Shown piece after piece: positions 12,305 to 24,333 of a DNA stretch of 64,000 nucleotides; position 1 is the stretch's first letter, and the number at the start of each line of letters is the position of its first letter. Source of the stretch: Photobacterium sp. CCB-ST2H9 (GTDB lineage Bacteria > Pseudomonadota > Gammaproteobacteria > Enterobacterales > Vibrionaceae); assembly GCF_023151555.2 (NCBI RefSeq), contig NZ_CP100425.1, positions 1-64,000 on the forward strand, in the 5' to 3' direction. The notes beneath the pieces were generated by a model. The model made no database searches. It worked only from the letters and a program-made list of their open reading frames with translations, and had not been told where the DNA came from. The position numbers were made by a program, and so were the translations under genes.

Positions 12305-13597
12305 ATGATGCCTCTACAAAATTCTTTCTCGCTTAATCTGAGCGTTCTCAAATCTCAGGCCAAGCAACGACTTAAAACTATCCGTCAAGGCAATGCCGAA
12401 GCGCTTCTTTCGATTCAGCGCCATCATCCCAAACCGCATTTACTCAGCTCCGAGACAATTCGTCTGTCTGATGTCCAACTCGGGATGGCGAGGGAATTTG
12501 GCCTTTCCAGTTGGAGCCGCCTGAAGCTGCATGTGGAATCGCTCGGAGAGCACAGACAATTGATTGAGCGGGGGAGTGAACCGCTGGATCGTGAAATGTG
12601 TACCCTTCATGTACGGTGTGGTCATGGTATTCAACACAAACTCAGGGGTGCTGGTTTTGCCGGGGATTTCCTGCCATTTATCGATCCGTATTGTATCGGT
12701 CCATTAACCTCAAGCCCTGAATTTGAGATGCGGCGTGCTGACTTTATTCAACGTACGTTATTGAGTGAGAGTTTTGAGACCCGATCTGTTGAGCAGTTGA
12801 TGGCAGACACACAGTCGATGCTGGATCAGATCCGCAACGAGCATTATCAGCGTTTGGTCTTCTGGGTTGAACATGACAACTATGATCAGCTCATGCTGGT
12901 CCGGTTGTTGGCATTTCTGGCCGATTTACCGTCTTCAACACGACGTCAGATTGAACTGATAGAGGTTGATCGCTTTCCGGGGCGAGAGCGGTTTATTGGT
13001 CTCGGACAGCTTCCAGCGGAAGGGCTGCGGTTACTCTGGCAACAACGCCAGAATCTCAGCCTGGCCAAGTTGCATCAGGCGCGTCAGATCTGGCAGGCGT
13101 TCTGTGCGTCGACGCCGCAGCCGCTCGTGGCTTTGTTGCACGCTGCTCAGCTAGCCAGATTTCCGAATCTCAAGAACGTCATCATCAGACATTTGCAGGA
13201 GTTACCGCGCTGTGGTTCGGGTTTGAGTCTGACACAAACACTGGCGCTCGATGTCTTGCAGCAGGCTGACAAGCCACTGGCTTTTCCGGATTTGTTTTCA
13301 GTTTATCAGTCAACGGAACCGTTGCCGTTTTTGGGTGACCTGATGTTCTGGGCATTGATCAAACCGCTGACTTTGGGAACCGCTCCGTTGATGATTATTG
13401 AACCTGATGAAAAATCAGAAAGCTGGTTCAATCAAAGGCTGGTAATGACAGATCAGGGCCGTCGCTGTCTGGCACAACAGGTGAGAGCTGAGTTACCTGT
13501 GAGTTGGGTTGGCGGAATGGTGATTCGACCTGAACAATGCTGGTGCTGGGATCATCAGTCGCTGAATTCACTGCGTTTTATCGATGGCAGAAAGTAA
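12305..13597 (+). CDS. DUF1835 domain-containing protein
   Basis: Protein of unknown function, 430 residues from the ATG at 12305 (a second ATG follows at once). The first 70 residues have the pattern common before ankyrin-type and DUF1835 proteins: a helix LKSQAKQRLK, then RHHP, then a segment ending AREFGLSSWSRLK. The DUF1835-like core follows (about 95-210), with HVRCGHGIQHKL near its start and later WVEHDNYDQLMLVRLL. The C-terminal region ends in tryptophan- and cysteine-rich sequence. An upstream ATG at 12143 would add 54 residues that look non-native. It is flanked by parS sites on both sides. Confidence 0.72.
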   Translation: MMPLQNSFSLNLSVLKSQAKQRLKTIRQGNAEALLSIQRHHPKPHLLSSETIRLSDVQLGMAREFGLSSWSRLKLHVESLGEHRQLIERGSEPLDREMCTLHVRCGHGIQHKLRGAGFAGDFLPFIDPYCIGPLTSSPEFEMRRADFIQRTLLSESFETRSVEQLMADTQSMLDQIRNEHYQRLVFWVEHDNYDQLMLVRLLAFLADLPSSTRRQIELIEVDRFPGRERFIGLGQLPAEGLRLLWQQRQNLSLAKLHQARQIWQAFCASTPQPLVALLHAAQLARFPNLKNVIIRHLQELPRCGSGLSLTQTLALDVLQQADKPLAFPDLFSVYQSTEPLPFLGDLMFWALIKPLTLGTAPLMIIEPDEKSESWFNQRLVMTDQGRRCLAQQVRAELPVSWVGGMVIRPEQCWCWDHQSLNSLRFIDGRK

Positions 13598-13616
13598 GCG
13601 GGGACAGACTGGTTTG

Positions 13617-13632
13617 TGTTTCACGTGGAACA
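13617..13632. other. parS centromere site 4
   Basis: TGTTTCACGTGGAACA differs from the perfect palindrome by one base, at a position the consensus NGTTNCACGTGNAACN leaves free. Confidence 0.82.
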
Positions 13633-13790
13633 ATACCGTTGCGATGTCCATCTGTTGTTGCGGTTGTTATTGAGCGTGCTGGATGAATTCGGTCTGGTTG
13701 TCGTCAGTTGCAAATGTCCTGGTTCGTCATTTGCTGCAGAGTGCAGAGTGCAGGGTAAGAGCCTGAAGGACAGGATTAGATGGGCAAGAA

Positions 13791-13806
13791 TGTTTCACGT
13801 GAAACA
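13791..13806. other. parS centromere site 5
   Basis: TGTTTCACGTGAAACA, an exact canonical parS inside an 18-bp palindrome (13790-13807), 174 bp from site 4. Confidence 0.9.
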
Positions 13807-13845
13807 TCGGATGCTCCACTGAATGTGACGGAACTTCAGTTCGAA

Positions 13846-13869
13846 AAAAGCCCGCGAGTGCGGGCTTTT
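13846..13869. terminator. Terminator after glyS
   Basis: AAAAGCCCGC and GCGGGCTTTT with loop GAGT, able to act on either strand. It ends the glyQS operon. Confidence 0.88.
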
Positions 13870-13904
13870 AATGTCATGCTTGTTTCTCTGAAAACAAACT
13901 GCGT

Positions 13905-15977
13905 TTAGTTTTGCAGCAGAGAGATATCTGCAACTTTCAGGAACTCATTACGCAGTTGGTTCAGCATGGTCAGACGGTTCACTTTCAGTGCTTCGTCATC
14001 GGCCATGACCATCACGTTATCAAAGAAAGCATCCACAGTTTCACGCAGGGTTGCCAGCTCAGACAGGGCTTGCTGGTAGTCACCGGCTGCAAAAACAGGT
14101 GCCAGCTTCGCGGTCACGGACTCAACATCGTTCGCCAGTGCTTTTTCGGCGTCTTCGACCAGCAGGCTGCTGTCAATGGAGGCAGACAGCTGACCATCAA
14201 ACTTCGCCAGAATGTTACCGACACGTTTGTTGGCTGCAGCCAGAGATTCAGCTGCATCCAGCGAACGGAAATGACTGACGGCTTTCACGCGTTTGTCGAA
14301 GTCAGAAGGTGAGGTCGGGCGACGTGCCAGCACGGCCTGAATCACATCGACTGTGTGGCCTTCGTCCTGATACCAGGCGCGGAAACGGCCGAGCATGAAA
14401 TCAATCACGTCAGCTTCAACATCGTGGTTTGTCAGCTTGTGACCAAACAGTTCTTTGGCTTTGCGGATCAGGTCAACCAGATCCAGCTGATATCCTTTCT
14501 CGACCATGATGCGCAGGGCACCCAGTGCTGCACGGCGAAGTGCGAACGGGTCGTTGGCACCTTTCGGATGCTGACCAATACCGAAGATACCGACCAGGGT
14601 ATCCATTTTATCAGCCAGTGCGACTGCCGCCGCAACGTCAGAACCTGGCAGCTCATCGCCGGCAAAGCGCGGCATGTACTGCTCGTTCAGGGCAACGGCA
14701 ACATCTTCATGTTCGCCATCCAGACGTGCGTAGTGCATGCCCATGACACCCTGTGTATCGGTAAACTCGAAAACCATTGAGGTCATCAGGTCACACTTCG
14801 ACAGCAGGCCAGCGCGCTCTGCGTGTTCAACGTTGGCACCAATCTGCTGGGCAATGTAGCCAGACATGGAAGTGATCCGGTCGGTTTTGTCACGCAGCGT
14901 GCCCAGTTGTTTCTGGAACAGAACGCTGTCCAGCTCGTGCAGACGGTCAACCAGGGGACGCTTGCGGTCGGTGTTGAAGAAGAACTCGGCGTCGGCCAGG
15001 CGAGGGCGGACCACCTTCTCGTTCCCTTCGATAATATGGCGCGGTTCTTTCGATTCGATGTTGGAAACGAAGATGAACTTCGGCAGCAGTTTGCCGTTCG
15101 CATCATAGACCGGGAAGTATTTCTGGTCACCTTTCATGGTGTAAACCAGGGCTTCTGCCGGAACATTGAGGAACTCTTCCTCGAACGATGCAGTCAGCAC
15201 TACCGGCCACTCAACCAGCGAGGTGACTTCTTCAACCAGCTCGTCTTCCAGATCGGCGATACCGCCAACAGCAATGGCTGCTTCTTTGGCACCGGCAATG
15301 ATATGCGCTTTACGGGTTTCGTAATCTGCAATGACCTTGCCGCGTTCTTCCAGAATAGCCGGGTACTGATCGGCATGCTCGATGCTGAATTCTGGCTCAC
15401 CCATGAAGCGGTGGCCACGAACTGTGCGCGCAGATTCCACGCCCAGAATGGTGCCCGGGATCAGCTCGTCGTTCAGCAGCATGACCAGGGTTTTCACCGG
15501 ACGGATAAACTGAGTTTCTTTATCGCCCCAGCGCATTGGTTTCGGAATCGGCAGTTTTGCCAGTGCAGCTGCAGCCAGCTCACATAGCAGTTCGGTTGCC
15601 GGCTTGCCTTTGACGGCTTCTTTGAACAGCAGCCATTCACCTTTGTCGGTTTTCAGACGTTCGGCCTGATCAGCGGTAATGCCGTTCCCGCGTGCCCAGC
15701 CTTCGGCAGCTTTGGTTGGGTTTCCGTCTGCGTCGAACGCAACGCTCACGGCCGGTCCGCGTTTCTCTACGACTTTGTCGGCCTGACCTTCAGCCAGCGC
15801 CGTCACTTTCAGAGCCAGACGGCGGGGAGCCGCAAACCATTCAATGTTCCCGAAGGCCAGTTCCGCTGCATTCAGTTCGGCAGCAAAGTTATCGGCGAAC
15901 GCTTCCGCCAGCGTACGCAGAGCTTTTGGTGGCAGCTCTTCGGTACCCAGTTCAATCAGAAAATTCTTGTCAGCCAT
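13905..15977 (-). CDS. glyS: Glycyl-tRNA synthetase beta subunit
   Basis: Large subunit of the bacterial alpha2beta2 glycyl-tRNA synthetase, responsible for tRNA recognition. The 690 residues (E. coli 689) begin with the typical [16 protein letters not shown] segment and contain [12 protein letters not shown] in the core and a C-terminal anticodon-binding-like helical domain. It is translated nine bases after glyQ, as in other gammaproteobacteria. Confidence 0.97.
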   Translation of the reverse strand: MADKNFLIELGTEELPPKALRTLAEAFADNFAAELNAAELAFGNIEWFAAPRRLALKVTALAEGQADKVVEKRGPAVSVAFDADGNPTKAAEGWARGNGITADQAERLKTDKGEWLLFKEAVKGKPATELLCELAAAALAKLPIPKPMRWGDKETQFIRPVKTLVMLLNDELIPGTILGVESARTVRGHRFMGEPEFSIEHADQYPAILEERGKVIADYETRKAHIIAGAKEAAIAVGGIADLEDELVEEVTSLVEWPVVLTASFEEEFLNVPAEALVYTMKGDQKYFPVYDANGKLLPKFIFVSNIESKEPRHIIEGNEKVVRPRLADAEFFFNTDRKRPLVDRLHELDSVLFQKQLGTLRDKTDRITSMSGYIAQQIGANVEHAERAGLLSKCDLMTSMVFEFTDTQGVMGMHYARLDGEHEDVAVALNEQYMPRFAGDELPGSDVAAAVALADKMDTLVGIFGIGQHPKGANDPFALRRAALGALRIMVEKGYQLDLVDLIRKAKELFGHKLTNHDVEADVIDFMLGRFRAWYQDEGHTVDVIQAVLARRPTSPSDFDKRVKAVSHFRSLDAAESLAAANKRVGNILAKFDGQLSASIDSSLLVEDAEKALANDVESVTAKLAPVFAAGDYQQALSELATLRETVDAFFDNVMVMADDEALKVNRLTMLNQLRNEFLKVADISLLQN

Positions 15978-15986
15978 GCGGGATCC

Positions 15987-16898
15987 TTACTTGTCTTTTT
16001 TACACATCGGGAAGCCCAGCGCTTCACGAGAGGCATAGTAGGCTTCAGCGACCTGCTTGGTCAGGTTGCGAATACGCAGGATGTAGCGCTGACGCTCCGT
16101 CACAGAGATTGCTTTACGGGCATCCAGCAGGTTGAAGGCATGGCCGGCTTTCAGGATACGTTCATAGGCTGGCAGCGGCAGGGGCTGTTCTAACTCCAGC
16201 AGGGTTTTACATTCTTTTTCACACTGGTCAAAGAAAGTAAACAGGAAGTCGACATCGGCATATTCGAAGTTGTAGGTCGACTGTTCTACTTCGTTCTGAT
16301 GGAAGATGTCGCCGTAGGTGACTTTCCCCAGCGGGCCGTCAGTCCAGACCAGGTCATAGACAGAATCAACGCCCTGGATGTACATGGCCAGACGCTCGAT
16401 ACCGTAAGTGATTTCACCGGTCACCGGTTTACATTCCAGACCGCCCACTTGCTGGAAGTAAGTGAACTGAGTCACTTCCATGCCGTTCAGCCACACTTCC
16501 CAGCCCAGGCCCCAGGCACCCAGCGTTGGGTTTTCCCAGTTGTCTTCTACAAAGCGAATGTCGTGAACCTGCGTATCAACGCCCAGGGCTTCCAGAGAGC
16601 CCAGATACAGTTCCTGAATGTTGTCCGGTGATGGCTTGATGATGACCTGGAACTGGTAGTAGTGCTGCAGACGGTTCGGGTTTTCCCCGTAACGACCGTC
16701 AGTCGGGCGGCGTGATGGCTGCACGTAGGCAGCAGCGATTGGCTCTGGTCCCAGAGCACGCAGGCAGGTCATTGGGTGCGAGGTTCCGGCGCCCACTTCC
16801 ATATCCAGCGGCTGCACGATAGTACAACCTTGCTTGCCCCAGTATTCCTGAAGCGTCAGGATCATGCCCTGAAAGGTCTTAATGTCGTATTTTTGCAT
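15987..16898 (-). CDS. glyQ: Glycyl-tRNA synthetase alpha subunit
   Basis: Catalytic class II subunit that activates glycine. I chose the ATG ending at 16898, giving 303 residues that start [11 protein letters not shown], identical in length and start to E. coli GlyQ. A longer in-frame start at 17000 adds 34 unrelated residues. Diagnostic segments are [20 protein letters not shown] and [13 protein letters not shown] near the N-terminus and the C-terminal [13 protein letters not shown]. It is first gene of glyQS. Confidence 0.97.
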   Translation of the reverse strand: MQKYDIKTFQGMILTLQEYWGKQGCTIVQPLDMEVGAGTSHPMTCLRALGPEPIAAAYVQPSRRPTDGRYGENPNRLQHYYQFQVIIKPSPDNIQELYLGSLEALGVDTQVHDIRFVEDNWENPTLGAWGLGWEVWLNGMEVTQFTYFQQVGGLECKPVTGEITYGIERLAMYIQGVDSVYDLVWTDGPLGKVTYGDIFHQNEVEQSTYNFEYADVDFLFTFFDQCEKECKTLLELEQPLPLPAYERILKAGHAFNLLDARKAISVTERQRYILRIRNLTKQVAEAYYASREALGFPMCKKDK

Positions 16899-17173
16899 TG
16901 TCAGCTTCACGAGATCCGTTGATATAAGTAGAAAAGATAACAATCCAGTATACCTTGGCTGGCTTTGCGGGAGTAGGGGCCGCGCACGTTTTTTGCTCAT
17001 AATGACAGCTTGTGTAAATTTTTGTCATCAGACTTCCGCCATAAGCAGAAACAGGGTAAAAAATTGACAGATTTTTGATATCCGATGGACACTCTTGTCT
17101 ACAATGCAGCAAGATAGTGCTCAGTTGAAACGGGCGTCTCGCTGAGCTGACGAACAATAAATGGGGAACAAGC

Positions 17174-17866
17174 ATGCAACAACACACTTCTGCGGCTTCA
17201 CGTAAGTGGGTACGCGCTATCCTTTTCGCTGGTGTTACTTCAATGGTGGCGACAGGTTGTACGACTGTGAATCCTTACACTCGTGAAGATCAGACCGCGA
17301 AATCAACCAGCGGCGCATTGATTGGTGCTGTGGCTGGTGCGGCGATCGGTGTCGCTTCATCCAGTAAAAAAGACCGTGGTAAAGGCGCTTTGATTGGTGC
17401 GGCTTCCGGCGCGGCACTGGGCGGCGGTATCGGTTATTACATGGATGTGCAGGAAACCAAGCTGCGTCAGCAACTGGAATCCACCGGTATCAGTGTCACC
17501 CGTAACGGTGATCAGATTGTCCTGAACATGCCGAATGCCATTACCTTTGGTGTTGATCAGTCGAACCTGAGCCAGCAGGCAATGGATGCACTGCAAAGTG
17601 TCGCGATGGTAGTCAATGAATACGATAAAACTCAGCTGAACGTTTACGGTTTCACCGACAGTTCAGGTTCTGATTCGTACAACCTGCGTCTGTCTCAGGT
17701 TCGTGCCAGCGAAGTCAGTAACTATCTGGTCCGCAATGGCGTCGCTGCACAGCGCGTACTGGCGAAAGGCATGGGTGAAGCCCATCCGATTGCGTCGAAT
17801 GCCAACCAGCAGGGTCGTGCACAAAACCGACGTGTTGAGATTGTGCTGAGTCCGCTCGAATCTTAA
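17174..17866 (+). CDS. yiaD: OmpA-family lipoprotein, YiaD-like
   Basis: Outer-membrane lipoprotein that probably anchors to peptidoglycan. The signal peptide ends in a lipobox VATGC with lipidated C29. A glycine-zipper-like segment rich in GALIGA repeats (about 47-87) follows, then an OmpA-like peptidoglycan-binding domain (about 105-228) ending AQNRRVEIVLSP. At 230 residues it closely resembles E. coli YiaD (219), including SSSKKDRGKGALIGAA and GIGYYMDVQE. It is monocistronic and followed by a clear terminator. Confidence 0.9.
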   Translation: MQQHTSAASRKWVRAILFAGVTSMVATGCTTVNPYTREDQTAKSTSGALIGAVAGAAIGVASSSKKDRGKGALIGAASGAALGGGIGYYMDVQETKLRQQLESTGISVTRNGDQIVLNMPNAITFGVDQSNLSQQAMDALQSVAMVVNEYDKTQLNVYGFTDSSGSDSYNLRLSQVRASEVSNYLVRNGVAAQRVLAKGMGEAHPIASNANQQGRAQNRRVEIVLSPLES

Positions 17867-17892
17867 TGACGTTTCGGCCAGTCACACTTTTC

Positions 17893-17918
17893 AAAGGGAA
17901 GCTTCGGCTTCCCTTTTT
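17893..17918 (+). terminator. Terminator after the yiaD-like gene
   Basis: AAAGGGAAGC and GCTTCCCTTT closed by the stable TTCG tetraloop, followed by T residues. Confidence 0.9.
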
Positions 17919-17948
17919 GATCACTTGAATCCCGGCAGGGTTCTGGCT

Positions 17949-18105
17949 ATCATGCCGGTTCCTTTGGGGAGTAGCCTTCCGTTCTGACGGAACAATCATC
18001 AACATAATTGAAGCAAAATCTTCATGGTGATTGTGACTGACCATATCTCCGGTCGGTTTGGCGAGACCATAGGCAAACCGATATGAACCGGGGTGGGGCA
18101 TGTCT
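17949..18105 (+). promoter_or_regulatory. yybP-ykoY manganese riboswitch upstream of mneA
   Basis: The two conserved signatures of the Mn2+-sensing riboswitch are present: TTGGGGAGTAGCC (from 17964) and GGCGAGACC (18060-18068). A closing helix can form between CATGCC (17951-17956) and GGCATG (18097-18102). It lies just upstream of a GDT1-type manganese exporter, the classic downstream gene of this RNA class, and is expected to raise expression when Mn2+ is high. Confidence 0.88.
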
Positions 18106-18152
18106 GTTTGTCTTTGGTTTAAAATAATTATCCTCGCCCCAAAGAGCATGTC

Positions 18153-18710
18153 GTGAGCATTTTAGCTGTTTCTATTACTACTGTTGCATTGGCCGAAATC
18201 GGGGATAAAACCCAGCTGTTGTCATTGCTGTTAGCCAGCCGATACCGCAAACCAGTCCCGATTATTTTAGCGATCTTTTTAGCGACGATTTTGAATCATG
18301 CCCTGGCAGCCTGGTTGGGCGTTGTGGTGGCGGATTATCTGTCGCCGGAAGTTCTGAAATGGGTACTTGTGGTGAGTTTCGTGGCGATGGCGGGCTGGAT
18401 TCTGATCCCGGATAAACTGGATGACGACGAGTCAATTTCCAGCCGCGGGCCATTTATTGCCAGTTTCATTGCTTTTTTCATTGCTGAAATCGGTGATAAA
18501 ACGCAGGTTGCGACCACGATGTTGGGCGCAAAGTATCATGACGGTCTGATGCTGGTTGTATTGGGAACGACCATTGGTATGCTGCTGGCAAATGTGCCTG
18601 TGGTGCTGCTCGGGAAGTTATCGGCTGATAAAATGCCGTTGGGACTGATCCGCAAAGTGACCGCTGCGTTATTTGCGATGTTGGCTGTGGCTGCGGCGGT
18701 GGGTCTGTAA
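18153..18710 (+). CDS. mneA: Manganese exporter MneA (TMEM165/GDT1, UPF0016 family)
   Basis: Inner-membrane cation exporter that protects against Mn2+ excess. The 185 residues form about six membrane segments in two homologous halves, each with the family motif ExGDKTQ: EIGDKTQ at 15-21 and again at 111-117. The start is a GTG at 18153 with AAGAG upstream; the nearby ATG is out of frame. Its manganese riboswitch leader supports the substrate. Vibrio cholerae MneA is the characterised relative. Confidence 0.9.
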   Translation: MSILAVSITTVALAEIGDKTQLLSLLLASRYRKPVPIILAIFLATILNHALAAWLGVVVADYLSPEVLKWVLVVSFVAMAGWILIPDKLDDDESISSRGPFIASFIAFFIAEIGDKTQVATTMLGAKYHDGLMLVVLGTTIGMLLANVPVVLLGKLSADKMPLGLIRKVTAALFAMLAVAAAVGL

Positions 18711-18792
18711 TTCAGACAGAATGGGTGCACTGGGGCTCAGTGCGCCGGTGTAATCAAAATGTCATCAGGCAGCGCTAGGCTGCCTGACTCAT

Positions 18793-19041
18793 TTATGCCT
18801 TGCCTTTCCGGATAAGAAAGCGATAAGGCAGAGATTCGGTATCCGCAGCCAGCAGGGTGTGATCCATAAAACGGCAGAAACTGGGAATATCGCGGGTGGT
18901 CGACGGATCATCGGCCAGCACCAGCAGGGTTTCGCCGTCGGCCATCTTGCGGACAGTTTTACGCACCATCATTACCGGTTCCGGGCAACGCAGTCCTTGT
19001 GCCTCCAGGCTGTGAGTGGCGGAATCAAAATTCGTGGTCAT
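18793..19041 (-). CDS. tusA: Sulfur carrier protein TusA
   Basis: Small cytoplasmic sulfurtransferase that takes persulfide sulfur from IscS and passes it to the TusBCD/TusE relay for 2-thiouridine in tRNA. The 82 residues nearly match E. coli TusA; the reactive cysteine is C19 in [27 protein letters not shown] and the C-terminal [10 protein letters not shown] are also conserved. It stands alone here, oriented opposite to mneA. Confidence 0.96.
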   Translation of the reverse strand: MTTNFDSATHSLEAQGLRCPEPVMMVRKTVRKMADGETLLVLADDPSTTRDIPSFCRFMDHTLLAADTESLPYRFLIRKGKA

Positions 19042-19129
19042 AGTCGTGCCATATCGTAAATGAGAGCCAGATCATACTCATGGATAATAAATAATCAACC
19101 AGGGGTTGGCAAAGGTAACAATTATGTGT

Positions 19130-19158
19130 AACTTAGTTAACAAGTTGTTAACTAAGTT
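19130..19158. repeat. Perfect 12-bp inverted repeat upstream of a small membrane protein gene
   Basis: AACTTAGTTAAC (19130-19141) and GTTAACTAAGTT (19147-19158) are exact inverted copies around a 5-base centre. It lies about 20 bases before the start codon of the following small gene, so it may be an operator or an RNA hairpin. No T-run follows, so it is not a terminator. Confidence 0.8.
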
Positions 19159-19178
19159 GTCATCGCAGGGAGGCGGAG

Positions 19179-19361
19179 ATGATTACTCAGATGGATAGAC
19201 TGACTATTTACTGTGTGCTGTGCTTTATCGCTTTCTGCTCGATTGTTCTGCGCAACGTTGATGAATTAACTGTCTTCTCGCTGGCGGGCCTGGTTGCCGC
19301 AGCGATTGGACTCTGGCTCGAGCTCTCACATTCTCCGGAGCTTGAGGAAGAGGAAAGCTAA
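19179..19361 (+). CDS. Small hypothetical membrane protein
   Basis: A 60-residue protein with two predicted hydrophobic segments (about 8-24 and 30-47) and a strongly acidic tail ending ELEEEES. I do not recognise a family. It is supported by a strong GGAGGCGGAG ribosome binding site directly before the ATG, a following terminator, and a perfect inverted repeat upstream. An N-in, C-in hairpin topology is my inference. Confidence 0.6.
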   Translation: MITQMDRLTIYCVLCFIAFCSIVLRNVDELTVFSLAGLVAAAIGLWLELSHSPELEEEES

Positions 19362-19398
19362 CTTTCACATCTACTACACTCCCCAGTTTTCTTGGGCT

Positions 19399-19428
19399 TC
19401 CCCGCTATTATGGCGGGATTTTTTTTAC
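19399..19428 (+). terminator. Terminator after the small membrane protein gene
   Basis: CCCGC and GCGGG stem with a short AT loop followed by a run of eight T. Confidence 0.8.
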
Positions 19429-19505
19429 CTGCTGATCGTGGAAAAAAAACTTCACCCGGTCAAACCGGATGAAGTTTTGGTAAATGTCTGTGAAAAAGCG
19501 ATGCT

Positions 19506-20489
19506 TCAGGACAGCTTCACCAGTGTACGGCCGGTGACCTGACCCTGAATAATCGCCTGAGCCAGCTCCGGTACCTGTTCCAGTTTGACGGTCTGGCTGG
19601 CTTGCTGGTAAAAGCTGTCCGGCAGCAATTCACTCAGTCGTTGCCAAGCCTGTACGCGTTTGTCATAAGGGCAGTAAACCGAGTCGATCCCTTGCAGGCG
19701 TACATTCCTGAGAATAAAAGGCATGACGGTGGTCGGTAAATCAAAGCCGCCGGCCAGTCCGCATGCTGCCACGACGCCATTGTAGTCGAGCTGGCTCAGC
19801 ACTTTCGCGAGAACCTTGCTGCCGACGGTATCAATGGCACCTGCCCAGCGTTGTTTTTCCAGCGGTTTGGCTGGTTCTTCCAGTTCGCTGCGCTCAAGGA
19901 TGGTGGTGGCACCAAGTTGTTTGAGCAGCGCACCATTTTGCGAAGCACGGCCGGTGACGGCTGTAACGCGATAGCCCAGTCTGGCCAGCAAAGTGACCGC
20001 GACGGAGCCGACACCGCCGCTGGCACCGGTGACCAGTATCTCGCCGGACTCCGGCGTCAGGCCGGCATCTTCCAGGGCTTGCACACAAAGCATGGCGGTC
20101 AGCCCAGCGGTTCCGATCACCATGGTTTGCTCACAGGTCAGGTTTGCCGGTAAGGGAACCAGCCAGTCGGCTTTGACCCGGGCCAGTTCAGCCATGCCGC
20201 CCCAGTGGTTTTCACCGACGCCCCAGCCGGTCAGGACGACCTGATCGCCTGGCTGGTAGCGATTGTTGCTGGATGACTTGACCGTCCCGGCAAAATCGAT
20301 GCCCGGGACCATCGGAAACTGGCGGATGATCTTTCCTGCACCGGAAATCGCCAGGCCGTCTTTGTAGTTGAGGGAGGAATAGTCCACCGCAACTGTCACA
20401 TCTCCGTCCGGTAATTGACTGTCTTCCACATCGCCGACTTGCGCCAGTGTTTTATTATCTTGCTGGTTGAGGATCAGTGCCTTAAACAT
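19506..20489 (-). CDS. acuI: Acrylyl-CoA reductase (NADPH), AcuI/YhdH family
   Basis: Zinc-free medium-chain dehydrogenase that reduces acryloyl-CoA to propionyl-CoA, used in detoxifying acrylate from DMSP breakdown. The 327 residues start MFKALILNQQ at the ATG ending at 20489, which has GGAGA upstream on its strand; a longer in-frame start adds 12 unrelated residues. The cofactor-binding motif is GASGGVGSVAV (about 154-164). A C-terminal GRTLVKL is typical of the family. It is probably monocistronic. Confidence 0.9.
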   Translation of the reverse strand: MFKALILNQQDNKTLAQVGDVEDSQLPDGDVTVAVDYSSLNYKDGLAISGAGKIIRQFPMVPGIDFAGTVKSSSNNRYQPGDQVVLTGWGVGENHWGGMAELARVKADWLVPLPANLTCEQTMVIGTAGLTAMLCVQALEDAGLTPESGEILVTGASGGVGSVAVTLLARLGYRVTAVTGRASQNGALLKQLGATTILERSELEEPAKPLEKQRWAGAIDTVGSKVLAKVLSQLDYNGVVAACGLAGGFDLPTTVMPFILRNVRLQGIDSVYCPYDKRVQAWQRLSELLPDSFYQQASQTVKLEQVPELAQAIIQGQVTGRTLVKLS

Positions 20490-20591
20490 GGTTTTTCTCC
20501 GTGCGAAGTAAAAGCGGTAAAGCATGAGTGTAGTGAGTCAGCTTGTCTGAAATCTGAATCTCAGACAAATTTTCCTGAAATTTAACCGTAA

Positions 20592-20618
20592 AAAAGCCCG
20601 CAACCGGTGCGGGCTTCG
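20592..20618 (-). terminator. Terminator after fadA
   Basis: AAGCCCGC and GCGGGCTT form the stem. Read on the minus strand it is followed by a T-run (five A on the plus strand at 20591-20595), ending the fadBA operon. Confidence 0.85.
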
Positions 20619-20635
20619 TGTTTGTCAGGGAAGAA

Positions 20636-23984
<3,349 letters not shown>

Positions 23985-24027
23985 GTTCTATCTCCGTGAA
24001 TACCGGTTCACTTGCCGGCTTGATTTT

Positions 24028-24044
24028 GACTGGTTTGACCTGCA
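24028..24044. promoter_or_regulatory. Candidate FadR operator upstream of fadB
   Basis: GACTGGTTTGACCTGCA keeps the CTGGT, GAC and TG core positions of the FadR consensus ANCTGGTCCGACNTGTT. It lies about 44 bp before the fadB start, where repression in the absence of long-chain acyl-CoA would be expected. It is a motif match by eye. Confidence 0.55.
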
Positions 24045-24095
24045 ACCAGGTTAAAGATTAGTCTGGACTTGTTGTAAATGGATTTCAACACCTAT

Positions 24096-24113
24096 TTTAA
24101 ACAATTGTTTAAA
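24096..24113. promoter_or_regulatory. Perfect 18-bp palindrome upstream of fadB, possible PsrA-type operator
   Basis: TTTAAACAATTGTTTAAA is self-complementary over all 18 bases and contains AAAC-N4-GTTT, the pattern of operators of the TetR-type fatty-acid regulator PsrA. It lies about 110 bp upstream of fadB. The regulator is inferred. Confidence 0.5.
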
Positions 24114-24333
24114 CCTTGATGTGGGTGTGTTGCAAAAGGTGATATGCACCGAAGCTTCTTTGGGTTATTCGTGGCTGATTTATTGAGTGCAATCTTTTGC
24201 TTTTGCGAGGCATTTCATTCTGCTTATCTTTTTTCACTGCTTCGTGTAGCAATGATGATTGTTGTCAGTATACATCCTGACTTTATTCCATCACTGGAAT
24301 ATCAATGGAATGAATCATATGAAGGATGTATGC

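Larger units (their letters stand above)
13598..13904. other. Intergenic region with two parS sites and a terminator
   Basis: About 300 bp without a credible gene. It holds parS sites 4 and 5 and the glyS terminator. A 68-codon open frame spans both parS sites but starts inside one of them and has no family resemblance. Confidence 0.7.

Noticed and set aside
13616..13822. 68-codon open frame between the DUF1835-type gene and glyS.
   Set aside because: It begins inside parS site 4 and reads through site 5; open by chance.
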